Counted from the first letter of the stretch, positions 1-12,258 are shown. The stretch is 64,000 bases of DNA from Chrysoperla carnea (GCF_905475395.1 NC_058339.1:74490520-74554519), one strand, 5' to 3'. Made by a program: numbers and translations. The notes: generated by a model from the sequence alone, not told the origin.

Positions 1-474
1 CATACATTACTGATATTACCATATAATACATACAATACAATTGGCGTATAATTTGGACCCTCACGGGTAAACAGTGATGTTTACGAAAAAATGCTTCAGA
101 CAAAAGTTGTTTATTTTTTGATAAGGAACTTTTTTTACATTTAAACTTTTGTTCTATCTCTAACGGTTTACAATATGGGTCTTACGGATCCAAGACCCAA
201 TTGACCTATGTTGCTCATTTACGAACTCGACCTTACTTTGTACGTCCTGAGTTGTCTGTAAAAATTGCTTGATATCTTTTTTCGTTTTTGGGTTATCGTG
301 TCCACAGACGGACGGGCGGACGGATGGACGGACAACCGGAAATGGACTAATTAGGTAATTTTATTAGGTAACACCTATACCAAAATTTTGTGTGTAGCAT
401 CAATATTTTTAAGCGTTACAAACTTGGGACTAACTTAGTATACCTTGCATATTACATATATGCACTGCATAAAA
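1..474 (+). repeat. RepA copy 1, forward arm, cut by window edge
   Basis: First of about ten copies of a non-coding interspersed family, called RepA here. Hallmarks in order: a block near AAACAATTGACTGAGTTA (lost off the edge here), a CACTGTTTACC-type block, a GATGGGTC..GACCCAAGACC block, a run of GACG/GTCT-type short repeats near 300-335, an AGCATCAATATTTTTAAGCG block, and an end near TATATACATGGTATAAAA. It has no ORF. Other copies lie near 12.3, 12.8, 13.9, 35.7, 55.5, 58.6, 60.2 and 63.6 kb. Superfamily unassigned. Confidence 0.8.
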
Positions 475-730
475 ATGTTTCTTATAAAATAAACAACTTT
501 TGTTTGAAACATATTTTCGTAAACATTATGGTTTACCCGGGAGGGTGAAAATTGAGTCAAATCTTAACTAGTAGTTTTGTGAGAGATTCTCGAAAAAAAC
601 TCTAGAAAGTACTTTGGAAAAATTTCGAAGTTATCGAATACCAAAACAGTGAAATTTTTGACATTCATCACTTTCTATACAAGATATTTCAACAATTAAC
701 TCAGTCAATTGTTTGTTTTCACTTTTTATC
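475..730 (-). repeat. RepA copy 2, inverted arm, internally shortened
   Basis: Reverse-oriented RepA matter joined tail-to-tail to copy 1. The block at 477-553 matches the CACTGTTTACC region inverted, and 676-730 matches the outer end (TTAACTCAGTCAATTG). The sequence between is shortened or replaced. Together with copy 1 it looks like the two arms of a foldback element. Confidence 0.65.
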
Positions 731-1801
731 TAATATCAATATCACATACTTCGGAGCACTAAAAGCAAAATTAAAGGAGATATAGGATTAGTCACTTGAA
801 TCTATTTAACTGAGAGTAGTTTTATTTGCCTCTAGTTTTAAAAATCGAACTAAATATGTGTTGGTTCGATTTCAGTAAATTTCTCCCAATATCCAACGGT
901 GTAATTGACTATTTGGGTCCTTAGAATCGACTTTTCAATCTTTGGTTAACATAAAATGAAAATACTACACCTAAAGACAAGATGAATAAAAAAGGGCAGA
1001 TCAAAAGTGAATTTTTCTTTGTTTTAAATAGCACACAAAAAACTTGAATCACTCTGTAAAAGTTTTGTATCTATGAAACAAATATTGTATTTAGAATTCA
1101 TCATTTTCATAGAGTTTCATATAATCAGTCGAGTCTCGTTTCTCGATGTAAACAAAGTCTTTGTGTAATATATAACTGTTCTCTGTTTGTTGTTTATCAA
1201 AGTAATAATACGAATTACTTACATTTTGTAACAAACAACAGATTGCAATAATATTTTGTTTTTATTTAAATTCAATTAAATTGATTTTTAAATAAATATA
1301 AAATAATTTATTTATAAAATTATAACAACATTACTGGGAAATAATTCTTATATTAAATACATAGTTTACAAATAGTTGAGAGCTGCATACAACGCCTTGG
1401 GTGTTAAAAAATTAAATAAATGAGTAGTTTTATTTATTAATTAATTTAATTAAAACTTTTTCATTTATTGTTTTTGGTCCTTCAAGTCGGACGGATATTT
1501 AATTCTTATCATTTGAAACATCAAAAAAGGCATCCTTCTTATGTAGAATTTAAAATATATACGTCTGTTTTAGCTGCCGGAAAAAACAGTTTTTTCAATA
1601 CTATGGTATACCAACTTAGAGAGTTAAGAGAGGGGGGGATGAGTTCAAAAGCTAACTGAGCTACGTTAGGGGAGGTGGAGATGAAGTCAAGCTACGTAAT
1701 TTTCTTGTTATATTTGTTGAGAAAATGAAAATAATTTCCAGTTTGGGTTGCAGTATATGAATAATAAATTTCAAACATTGGGTACTTTTATATTTTACTA
1801 T
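731..1801. other. No gene recognised
   Basis: AT-rich non-coding sequence with short chance reading frames only. If scabrous extends upstream of its last exon at 14.9 kb this may be intron, but no exon was recognised. Confidence 0.5.
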
Positions 1802-2267
1802 CTAGATACCCGCCCGCTTCCACGGGTTTAAAAGCAAAGACTGGTAAAGACCACCGTGTTATCAGCTTCACCTTCCTTGCTCTCACTTATCCCCTTTATC
1901 CCCCATAGCACTCGAAATAGGGATAGGGATTGTTTTACGCAGGTAAAATATATATAATATAAAATTTTTTTTTTCTTAAATGTAAAATAGTCATAGTTCA
2001 TTGTGTATGTCAGAACAGATGGCCATGAATTGTATTTTTACCTTTTTTTACAGCAATCTTTAATTTGTAGTTCAAAATGATACTAATAGATGGCGCAGTG
2101 ATATGTCAGACTTAATTTTTTTTTTAATTTTTTTAAACTATAGCTCATGTGTTAGTCTGATGATTTATTATTGAGGAGTTTCAATCAAATTCATTCAGTA
2201 GTTTTTGCGTGAAAGCGTCACAAACAAACAATCAAACAATCATCCTTACATTCACATTTATAATAGA
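1802..2267 (-). mobile_element. Helitron-like non-autonomous element, copy 1
   Basis: Read on the minus strand it starts TCTATTATAAATG and ends with a short hairpin (ACCCG ... CGGGT) followed by ATCTAG, giving a CTRR terminus. It shares its body with copies at 8959 and 11497. There are no terminal inverted repeats or target duplication, and no coding capacity. This architecture fits non-autonomous Helitrons. The assignment rests on ends only. Confidence 0.6.
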
Positions 2268-3180
2268 AAAGGGATAGAGACGCCACATTCTTACAATGGT
2301 GTAATGCCAATACAAAAGGTCTGAAAATCATGGTGAAGGCTACAGTAGGTTACGTGGAAGGAGAAAGGGTTTTCAAAGAGGCTTGAATTGAGCCACGTAA
2401 TTTATGGAAATGGATTAAGATAACTCTCTAAAGTGAACAAAATTATATCTAAATATTAATTGTATAATGGTGTATTGTACAAAACTGCAGATATTAATTT
2501 TAAGTATTAGTAAATATTGTAACAAGAGATTTAGTGAGCTTTACTGATTACGTATAAAATCAAATGAAATATAATCTCTAGCGTAGGTATACCTAGCTCA
2601 GAGCTTTATTATTATTTTATATTTATAAAAAAAAAAAAGCACAGCACACAATCAAATTTTCATATATTGAAGTTTAATTTAAATTCGATTAGTAACACAC
2701 GGTTGAATCTGTTGCTCATTCAATACGAAAATCAAATCAAATGAAAATGATGATTTTTACCATTTGTTGCCTACTATACCGACCGACCGACCGACTAGTG
2801 ACTACTCTTTATACAATGTTTGTGTATTTATTTATACACATACCTACATTGTGCAATGATATTGTAGGTTAAAGCATTTATGTGTATCGATACTACTGCC
2901 CTTTTGTTTATTGTAATATTGATACCCTTTTTATCACTGATAATTAATTCAAATGAAAGGAATTTATGGAAACTGATGAAGGCCGTTAAGCATTTGAAAT
3001 ACTTTTATTTAATTAAAATTTTATACTACGTAATTTTCGAAAGCAATCTTTTAAAACATTGATCAATAATAATTTAAATAAAATATCCGGCTCGAAGGAC
3101 CAAATTCAATAAAGATTAGATAAGTTAAGAATCTTGAATTTTTATTATAAAAACATCCCAGTTAAAATATTTAGGTTATA
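2268..3180. other. No gene recognised
   Basis: AT-rich sequence with a short (CCGA)n run near 2780. No coding or RNA feature can be supported. Confidence 0.5.
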
Positions 3181-3334
3181 TTCCGAAATATACACCAATA
3201 TACTGACCAGTGTTACACATAACTTATAAAATATACCTATTATGACATATTGTCATCATTATAATTAAATATGCCATAATATATTTTATTGGTTATGTGT
3301 AACACTGGCCAGTATACTGGTGTATATTTCGGAA
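3181..3334. mobile_element. 154-bp palindromic MITE with TA duplication
   Basis: Begins TTCCGAAATATACACC and ends GGTGTATATTTCGGAA. Inverted arms of roughly 55-60 bp are nearly perfect and flanked by TA on both sides (3179-3180 and 3335-3336). This fits a Tc1/mariner-type MITE. A fragment of the same end lies at 26619. Confidence 0.8.
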
Positions 3335-6300
3335 TACAATCTTTAAAGGTCGTCCCAGTCGTAAATAATATCTTAATGTATTATTCAGCTTAAGAAACTT
3401 GTTAGAAAACAAGTATTTGACACAAATGAAATACAAAATGTTTGAAAGAGAAATTTTAAAGTAGAATAAACTCGAAAATGAATTAATATATCTTACATGA
3501 ATGTCTCAATTCAATCTTGAACAACTTTCTAAGGAAAATAATTTTGTTAACTAAATAACTTGTTCTACATAAATGATATACAAAGTTGCCTATCAATCAT
3601 TCAGTTAAAATATTATTCATGCTGAAAAAAAAAACGGGAATATACGTTTCAATTATAAACGGGATTTATATCTATAATATGTATATATAAAAGCTTTACG
3701 TATAATATACCTGTCGATTGTCGGTTGATTGATGGTTCCCGTAGATATAAATAGTGATAAAGCGATAAGTGAAAAATATTTCGAAATAAAAATTAGCAAT
3801 TTTTGAAAGTTAAGCTTATCCACTAAAAATTTATACATGTACATGAAACGACAAAGAAAATGAAACAGAAACAGAAAATTAACGTTTTATTAATTTGTTT
3901 TTCTCTAAACCAGATTTATTCATTGAAATAATCTACTTTTTCCTCCGGAATTCAGCGCTCAAAAGCTCAATAGCCTTTAAAACAACCCTGAATAACTGTC
4001 ATATTAAGGATGTACGAGTAACGGGGCAATTTTGAATAGAAGGCTTGTTTTTTTTTATATGAAGTTCGACTAAGACTAAATCAATTCTAAAAATTTTAGG
4101 GGGGGTGGGGGTGACCCGATTATTTAAATAAATAAATGACTTCAAAAGTAGGCATATTTAAAATTGGCCTTTTGGGAAAACGGTAAATGGATGATATGTT
4201 TTCATATAGATTTCTCTAAAACTAGTAGGTGGAAATTAAAAGAAAACTATTTAAATTAAAGTAAAAACCTTAATAAATTATTGAAAACAAAAAAAAAACC
4301 GTTGTGCCCGACTAATTAAGGAGGTATGAGCATGAAGTTATAACAAAATTCATAATCAAAGTTGACAAAAAGGTAGAAATAATATCAATCACAAATCTAA
4401 ACTTGCCTTGACTGTAGTAATACTTTAATTAAATAAAAAAAATTATTTTTTTTTTTAATTAAAAAAAAATTTAAGGCTGAGGCGAGATTTGAACGCTAGT
4501 ACATCTATTGAAAGGCGAATACTTGTTGCAATATAATAGTTTTTGTTTCAATTCGATTAAATTTGCTACTTGAATACTGTATTTAATGTCGGTTCGGGTA
4601 TACCTGCCTTGTTTCGTGATATATGTAGAAAGTATTGTTTTTTATTGCATTGAATATAATATATAAATCATCTAAAAGATATTATTAAACAGGATATGAT
4701 CCAAAATTTATGTATTCTGCAGTTCTTCGACTCCTGTACTAAATTTTATTTCGTTTATATAGGGTTTATTATTATTATTATTATTATTATGATAAATGTT
4801 TTATCCTTTTAAACCACATAATTTTCATTAAAATTACAATTCTGAACTCCCCTCACGTTTTTCGTGTGTGATAAATGAAAATTTTAATAAAATAATAATA
4901 TTTTTGTAATCATAATACGAGCATAAAGTTAGGGTGAATTGTGATTACCTTAATGTGATTCAATTTACTAAAATTTGCATAATTTAAATTTGTTATATCA
5001 TGTTTATCTTTTGTGAGATGACAGATGTCAGATGACAGGATATATTTTAATAAAAATGCATTTTATCTTTAAAATATGAACGTCATTTTCGTTTCAAAGT
5101 CTTATGTGAAGGGTTTCTGTGATTTTAATGAAATTAACTTCAGCGTAAATCAGCATACCAATTTGTTGCAATAATAATTTCTTGATAAAAGATTATCATA
5201 TTCACCTTGAAAACCAAAATCAAAAATTTTATTCAAGAGAAGAAACTGACTTATCGATCAACATACACCTGAAACTGCTGGGTATAGAAGCAAGGAATTT
5301 AGTTTTCACGTTAAATGACGTAAGAGTGATTTAAGCAGGAATTTTTGAAAATCCATCCCCTAAAACCCATGTAAATAATGTTATAGAAAATATAGATCAA
5401 CGTTTGCTATAATTTAATATTGCTAATTTTAACTTCATTTGGTTTTATAATATTTTCAAAAGACTTATAATTATTCTTCTCAAAAGCAGTAGTTAGAAAT
5501 GCTTCTTTATGAATCGGAAATCTGAAACTATATTTCATTGTTATATGAAAAATTTGAAACAACGGTTATAAAACTATAAAGTTCAAACCAGCAGAAATTG
5601 TCGAGGGAAAACCATTGAAGATAGAAACTTGAATTTTGAACAGATTTTTAAAGGAAACGCAGGATGTTCTTTACAAAATCAAATATCATAGAATGAATAT
5701 TTGATACAGAACTACTAATAGTTACGGATCTATAAAATATCTAATAAACTTTTTCTTTCCTCTCATGGACACTATGTTCTGTCGATTCAGATTTTCAAAG
5801 TATCAAAATTAGTATACAATTTCTGTTCATAAAAATAAATATTATTAAATTAGGTTGCTTTACTGGCGCGAATCTAGTGTTAGTTAACGCAACCGCTCTC
5901 AGGTTCAATAAAAAAAGTCAGCCATCGTATAATAAACTCTCAAAAACATTCCTCAAAAATTTTTCGAAATCACTGTACTTTAAATTGAATAAATTGAAAC
6001 GACGTTAACATCTAGAGAGATGGTAGTAAACGTTACAAAAGGTTAGGGGCCCAGAGGATGGTATGCATTGTTGATAGGTAGAATATTCTAGGTATTATTC
6101 TATCAATTCATTTAGAGAGATATATACTTTTTTTTTTATTTGAGCAAACAATTACGTTTTTATATTTATTATTGGTTTTAACAATTTTTTTTATTTCAAA
6201 TCGTTTTAATAAAATCATTCAATCATAATCAACTTAATTAAGCTCGACTTACTCACTATTCAATCATATAGCAAGCACATAGAAGGGTTTTGTGCTTATT

Positions 6301-6444
6301 AGTCTAGGATCAAGTGTAGTAATGGATTAATAGAATTAAATTTTGTTGGAAATTTGGGAGAAACTTAGATGCTCGTTGTTACATCTTAATTACAATTTTA
6401 TTGGGGGCGTACGACGGGGTAAAAAGGTATATTTATAATTTTAA
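3335..6444. other. No gene recognised
   Basis: Non-coding AT-rich stretch. It contains a (TTA)n microsatellite near 4768-4791, a tRNA-like segment near 4477-4530 and a fragment near 4330-4380 that resembles one end of RepG. Confidence 0.5.
4477..4530 (-). repeat. Possible tRNA-derived SINE piece
   Basis: On the minus strand a B-box-like GTTCAAATC sits in a less AT-rich block followed by a T-rich tract, as in tRNA-derived SINE heads. The A box is not convincing. Low confidence. Confidence 0.25.
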
Positions 6445-6700
6445 AGAAAATGATTTCGCTGGAAATATTAATCATGCTATTTTGTTATTTCTCGTTACGA
6501 AACCACGGTGTTGACGTCACTGCCGTTTCAATTTATAGTTCCAAAAAACCATTTTCAATTGTAAAGTTACATGAAAAATCAATTAAAAAATTTTTTTTTT
6601 AATTTTTCCTAATCATTTTTAGTACTTAATCTTTCGAAGAAAAAAAACATGCAACTTCTCTATTTACAAAATCTTGTGTCTTTTCTGGCTCATATTCCCT
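6445..6700 (+). repeat. RepI copy 1
   Basis: Shares an ordered set of blocks with 51430-51685: GTTGACGTCA, ACATGAAAAATCAATT and ACATGCAACTTCTCTATT, with diverged sequence between them. Non-coding. Too diverged for a clear family assignment. Confidence 0.6.
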
Positions 6701-7045
6701 GATTTAAAGAAAAGGAATACAATACTCGCTTTTTCGTGAAACCCTGTATAAAACAATTCAACTATAGCATATAATTTTTTGAACCAAATTACGATACAAT
6801 GACCACTAATCTCTATAGCCTTTATATTCAAATTTTGATTTTTATCAAAAACTATATCATATTTATAAATTCATCACGGTCTGTTAATTCATAATTTTTG
6901 TATTTTTTTTTACATACATAGGTTGGTAGATTTTTAGATTTTAATCTTGCCAAAATAAAAAATATTAAAAAATATATTCGAATAATTTTTGATGATAAGT
7001 TGTAGGTTCATCGTTTATTGAGCGTAATAACAAGTAACAACCATA

Positions 7046-8332
7046 GCCGACTTAGACAGTTACTTCCAGACGAATGGAGCGACAGGAGTTAGTCTCAACG
7101 GGCATTTAGAAATTACTCATCTACTGTATGCAGATGACTGCACAATATTCGGAGACTCGCCTATAAATCTCCAAAGAAATCTGAACTTTTTCGAAAAATA
7201 TTGTAACAAGAATAAGTTACAAATTAACATCCCAAAAACAAAAATTGTAGTCTTCAGAAAAAAAGGAAAGATTAAGCAACAGAAATTTTATCTTTGCAAT
7301 GAACTAATAGAAGTTGTGAATAGATTCGTCTACTTGGGCGTCCCCTTCACTAGCACAAGCTTATTCCTAGAATCATTGAATACATTTACAAAAAAAGCAA
7401 ATTCAGCAATTGGTTGTGTACGGGAAACATTAGTCAGGTCACAATCAACTTTATGGGATACAAAGCTGAAACTTTTAAATTCTATAGTTGTAACTACTTT
7501 ACTCTACTGTGCCGAAACATGGAGTTTGCGTTACCTTGAAGAGCTGGATAAAATTCAAAGCAATTTTTTCAAGAGCATTATGTGCTTACCGCGAAGCACA
7601 CCACACTATATGCTGAGATCGGAAACGCAAAGAGCACACATAGGATCGCAAGCATTAAATTTAATTTTAAATTGGTGGATTAAGATGCTGAATGCACCCA
7701 GTGCGAAACTTACCAAAGTGAGTTATTTAAGAATGGCGGAGCTAGATAAGAGTCCTGATAATGTTCATAAGCTTAATTGGGCCACCCAACTTAAGAAAAT
7801 TGTTACTGATCTAGGATATGGTTATACTTGGGAAGAACAGAATGCACGGTCAATTAAGCAATTAAAACAAGAAATAATACAAAGTTATATAAATAAAATT
7901 CGAGCAAGGGATGAAAATAAAATCTTAGAATCTAATTATAACTTAAATTATAAATATTTTCATCCACCCAATACCTCTTCATACCTTGAGCTAGATATAC
8001 CAATTGATAAAAAAAGAGTCATTTTCCAGATGCGCGTTATAAATAAGAACCATATCAGAATATGCACAAGAGGTATAGTTTATAGATGGGATTCAGAATT
8101 GAAATGTGGGATGTGCAATTTGGATGAATTTGATACCTTAGATCATTTTCTGCATAGATGTCCAATTCTAAAATCTTTAAGGGATCAATACATTTCAAAA
8201 TACAGAAAACATACAAATGTAATAAATATAACAGCATCTTTGCTTGATAACCTCAGCATCTCCAAAATAAATGATATTTATTTCTATACTATCAACGCGC
8301 TTAAATTGAGAAGTTTTGTTTTGTCTGAGTAG
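7046..8332 (+). CDS. Non-LTR retrotransposon reverse transcriptase, C-terminal part
   Basis: An open frame of 428 codons with no internal stop. It begins within the reverse-transcriptase palm: the catalytic YADD motif is encoded at 7127-7138, followed by the conserved region with the KLQINIPKTK and YLGVPF motifs (thumb). The rest is the LINE C-terminal region with a TLLYCAETW motif, and ends in a cysteine/histidine knuckle, CGMC..HFLHRC, near 8107-8163. The endonuclease and the N-terminal part of the polymerase are absent because of 5' truncation. It has no start codon of its own and would not make an active protein. Clade not resolved; an I/Jockey-type lineage is my guess. No RNase H domain was seen. 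Confidence 0.88.
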   Translation, partial: ADLDSYFQTNGATGVSLNGHLEITHLLYADDCTIFGDSPINLQRNLNFFEKYCNKNKLQINIPKTKIVVFRKKGKIKQQKFYLCNELIEVVNRFVYLGVPFTSTSLFLESLNTFTKKANSAIGCVRETLVRSQSTLWDTKLKLLNSIVVTTLLYCAETWSLRYLEELDKIQSNFFKSIMCLPRSTPHYMLRSETQRAHIGSQALNLILNWWIKMLNAPSAKLTKVSYLRMAELDKSPDNVHKLNWATQLKKIVTDLGYGYTWEEQNARSIKQLKQEIIQSYINKIRARDENKILESNYNLNYKYFHPPNTSSYLELDIPIDKKRVIFQMRVINKNHIRICTRGIVYRWDSELKCGMCNLDEFDTLDHFLHRCPILKSLRDQYISKYRKHTNVINITASLLDNLSISKINDIYFYTINALKLRSFVLSE

Positions 8333-8502
8333 AAAAGACTTTCGATCCGCCTATAAACTGTATCTTCAGAATATTTTAATGCATTTATATACATTATATG
8401 ATTATTAATTGTTACTGTTGTTTACTGTTATTATTTAAATTGGTATTATTATTGTTATCCACTCATTTTTGCTCTCAGTCTTAGAATCGTAATCCCACAT
8501 TA

Positions 8503-8760
8503 TTAGCGATTTTATTTTTTATTGTTATTATTATTGTTATTATTACTGAAGCTATTTTTCTTATTGTTATTGTTATTATAATTGTTATTATTATCGTTAT
8601 TATTATTGTTATTATTCTTGTTCTTGTTTTCTTTTACATCTGTTATTGTTATTGTTATTGCTATTGTTATTGTTATTATCATTATTATTACTATTGTTCT
8701 TATCAGTATTATTATTATTACTATTGTTAATTGCTCTTTTCTCTCTTCTTTCTCTGTTTT
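8503..8760 (+). repeat. Simple repeat (TTATTG/TTA)n in LINE 3' region
   Basis: A run of TTATTG, TTATTA and related hexamers and trinucleotides lies between the LINE stop codon and its tail end. It creates long but spurious reading frames on both strands (poly-N one way, poly-L/I/V the other). Confidence 0.9.
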
Positions 8761-8958
8761 GTGTACCAATCACCTGTAATAACCATGGGTTTAAATACAG
8801 TATTATTAATAATAAATAATAATAAGTAACAACCATTTATTATATTAAAAAAATTATGCGAAATGATACATTTTAGGCAAATATTAATAAAAAAATAATA
8901 TTACTAATCATAAAAAATAATCGTAAAAACTAAAAGAGAACCAAAAAAAATTTCTATG

Positions 8959-9407
8959 TCTATATATTATCAATGCGAAAGTAAACATGTTTGTTTGTTT
9001 GTTTGTTTTTTTGTCATGCTTTTACGCTAAAACTAGCCAATGGTTTTTAATGAAACTGTACAGCAATATAGCTCATACTTCAGAATATCACATGAGATAT
9101 AATTTATAAAGATATATTAATAAAAAAAAAAGAATTAAAAATTATTTTAATTTGACATTACCATAAATTACAGACTTCCGTAAGAATAGTCAATATAAAT
9201 TATTTCACGGCCATCTTTTCTGATATACTCAATGAATAATTACGACTAGGTATTATACATTTAAAAAAATAGAAAACCATACATATATTTTACCTGTGTA
9301 AAACAATCCTTACCATTATTTTGAGTGTTATAGAAAGGGGATAAGCGAGAGCAATCTTTATTAATCTTTACTTTTAAACCCAGCGAAGCAGGTGGGTATC
9401 ACTCTAG
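8959..9407 (+). mobile_element. Helitron-like non-autonomous element, copy 2
   Basis: Starts TCTATATATTATCAATGCG and ends with the hairpin ACCCA..TGGGT, then ATCACTCTAG followed by T. The hairpin stem differs from copy 1 (CG pair there, AT pair here) in a way that keeps pairing. No coding capacity. Confidence 0.65.
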
Positions 9408-9684
9408 TAAATAAATAAAACCTTTTAAAAACAGTCTAAATGAAAAACGAATTTTTATGTTATACACGCTAAGTACTTATAACCTACTGGTATAGTAAAG
9501 TGCGAGCAAAGCTTTCTTAATGGGTTTCGAATAAACAAATAATAATATTTCGAATTGGTATAAAATGGTATAAAAAGGGTACTAGTTTACAACGGTATTA
9601 CGGTACAAGAAAATATTTACTTACTATACTTTAATTTTTATGCTGTCAAATAGCTGTTGGAACTGTTGAAATTATGTACCTTAT

Positions 9685-9880
9685 GTTTCGTTATCGTTCT
9701 GATTTGTTTTCTGGTTGGGAGGTAAAAAGAGCAACAAAAAATAAACGACACCAAAAACCGGCTATTTTCATTTAGGTTACCTAGGAAACTAAAACTTTTT
9801 CAATCGATCCAGGTTGCCATAAATTTTGAGAAAATGCAAAAATATTATTATAATTGTCAATTTGTATTTTTTGTCAAAAT
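9685..9880 (+). repeat. RepH copy 1
   Basis: Matches 60735-60925 in reverse orientation: shared blocks CGTTCTGATTTGTTTTC, GGTTGGGAGGT, AAAACCG and GGAAACTAAAACTTT. Non-coding here. Confidence 0.65.
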
Positions 9881-9975
9881 TTTATGTTGTATCATATTAA
9901 AGAACTTAGTTTTGAAAGTTATCAGAAGTTAAAGATAACAGATATAATTTAAAATAAGTATAATGAAATATTTAT

Positions 9976-10009
9976 ATCAGGATATTTATGTCATAATAAA
10001 TATCCTGAT
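9976..10009. repeat. Perfect 13-bp stem-loop
   Basis: ATCAGGATATTTA, an 8-nt spacer, then its exact reverse complement TAAATATCCTGAT. Isolated and not linked to a gene. Confidence 0.7.
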
Positions 10010-10732
10010 CAAAGCAAACGTAATGTACGCACATATTGGCATGACTACTAAATCAAAAGTATGTCTTTTTTAAACTTATAGTACAATTAATTCATACAGT
10101 AAAAATTAAAAGTAGCTATAATATTAAATTCTTTAAATAATCAAACAAGTATTTGACTTCTCTTTTTTCAGAAAAATATCTTGTAAATAAGAAAAAGTAA
10201 GCGCTTCATTTATAATCTATCAAGGTGGGAAAGGACTATAGTTCCTACCAGGTGTCCCACGGCACTTCTCGTTCTCTTTTTTCTTGAGTTCATAAGTATT
10301 GAGTTCGTTGACTCAAGAAACATTTACATAATTTTACAACTCTAGGAATTTCTTGGGAGTTTTTTGGGAAAATAATTTTTCCACACGATAACTGGTAGTG
10401 TAATAATACAACTCTCTAACATGCCATAAATTTAAAAATGAAGCTGTATGGGTTACTTTCCGTCTTATGACGAGTAAAAATACAATTTGGTAGAAGCTCC
10501 TAAAAATTAATAAATGTAATAGCTGTTTTATGAAAAGTAAATTAAATAAAATAGATAAAAATTGTTTAAAAAAGTATATAATAGGTTTTTAATACATGAA
10601 ATGACGGTGTGTCGCGATAGGTACACACTACTGAAGCCATACCGAATACCGTCTATACCGACTACCGAGTATTGCAATTGTTTTTAAGATTAAGTATGAG
10701 CACCATGGGAATTTTAGATTTAGGTTTGAAAA

Positions 10733-10945
10733 TATTTGTACCTTATTTTTAACTTTGATAATGAATTTTGTTATAACTTAAGTTTTCGATATCTGCCTTC
10801 GTTTTCGAAATATCGAAAGGTAAATAAATAAACAAAATTTTCATTTTTCAATATTTTGAAAATTACTTCAGATATCGAAAAATTGTATTCCTACTTTTCT
10901 CCTTACATTGTCAAATTGTAACATAATTCATCACCAAAATTGCAA
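10733..10945 (+). repeat. RepG copy 1 (foldback)
   Basis: Ends are inverted (TTTGATAATGAATTTTGTTA against TTGTAACATAATTCATCACC) and the centre carries CGATATC/CGAAATATCG motifs. The same arrangement recurs at 40108-40338. Confidence 0.65.
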
Positions 10946-11496
10946 TTTACATAGAATTTTTTGTAGCCGATTTATATTCCAAATTCACTCGTTTTTCGTA
11001 AAATCGGTTTTCAAACGATAAATTTTTAATTATTTTATAAGGAACCTATTATTTTTATCACTACCAATGAACAACTAAGAAGTTGTAAGTTATAAATTTT
11101 TGCGAAATTTTTTTGATTTTAAAACGAGTGTACGGGAAGTCTGTTACACTCGGTACATCTATAAAATATTTTTCAATATATAAAATATAATATTTTTTTA
11201 TTTTATTGAAAGAGTCTTTTAATTGCAAAATGATCATGTTTTGTACGCCGTTTTTTTCTTCTTTTTTTTAATATTTAATTCAGCGACTGAATACACGAAT
11301 GGATGCGGTACGATTCTATGATATGGGTTATACAATTTTGTTTTATTTTAATTTATACTTTTTTTTTTTTTAATTTTACAACCATCCATGGTTTGTTTGC
11401 TCAGTATAGTAACGTTAAGGTGTACCTTTGAGGGCTGGAGTGACTACATTGATGTTCTATATTAAAGATACATTGCTTAGAAAGCTTTGCCCCACA

Positions 11497-11809
11497 TTAA
11501 TTTATAAAGATATATTAATTAAAAAAAAAATTTTTTTTTTAATTTAAAATAGTAGTCATTTGACATTACCATATTTTTACAGATTCCTGTAAAAATAGTC
11601 AATATAAAATGTTTCGCGACAATCTTTCTGATATACTCAATGAATAATTACTATTATACATTTAAAAAAAATAGAAAACCATACATATATTTTACCTGTG
11701 TAAAACAATCCTTACCATTATTTCGAGTGTTATAGAAAGGGGATAAGCGAGAGCAATCTTTATCAATCTTTACTTTTAAACCCAGCGAAGCGGGTGGATA
11801 TCATTCTAA
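11497..11809 (+). mobile_element. Helitron-like element, copy 3, lacking the 5' end
   Basis: Matches the 3' two thirds of the copy at 8959, including the pre-terminal hairpin (ACCCA..TGGAT, one pair lost) and a CTAA end. The 5' part is missing. Confidence 0.65.
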
Positions 11810-12258
11810 ATATAAATATCTCGCTTCACAATCTATCTTAAGTTTATAATATCTATCTAAGGTTGGGCTAAACATCTATGGTCCATACTTACCTTTTTTA
11901 CATTAAAAACGGTGTTATTATAATTCATAACAAACCGTTTTACCTAAAACACATACGTATACTATCGCTCGTCGCTCGTTCTTCACTCGCTACCGCTACA
12001 TAAATATACAGTTTTTTTACGGGTTTTTATTATACCATTTTTATGTTTAAGGATATCATTTTTAATGGGTTTTTATTACTTTGAAATTTATATGATTTTT
12101 ATATTATTTTTTATGTTGTACATTTATTTAGTTATCTACAGGGTGTTTGGGCATGGCATACTGAAAAACACATGCAAAACATAAAAAATTAATTAGTGTA
12201 ATCACAGTACGTTGACCGAAATTTAATGAGCAATTATTTAGAATCATTAATAATAATA

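Larger units (their letters stand above)
7045..8823 (+). mobile_element. 5'-truncated LINE retrotransposon with 13-bp target duplication
   Basis: The element is flanked by the same 13 bases, AAGTAACAACCAT, at 7032-7044 and 8824-8836. The 5' end starts abruptly inside the reverse-transcriptase coding region and the 3' end is an A/T-rich simple-repeat tail. This is the classic product of target-primed reverse transcription with 5' truncation. The target duplications are still identical and the remaining reading frame is uninterrupted, so the insertion looks fairly recent. The long T-rich tail (8503-8760) has probably expanded. Confidence 0.9.

Noticed and set aside
7316-8332. A stand-alone 338-residue gene
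   Set aside because: The frame is open further upstream into the reverse-transcriptase palm and is bounded by the LINE target duplications.
8512-8836. Asparagine-rich and leucine-rich frames on both strands
   Set aside because: They are translations of the (TTATTG)n simple repeat in the LINE tail.
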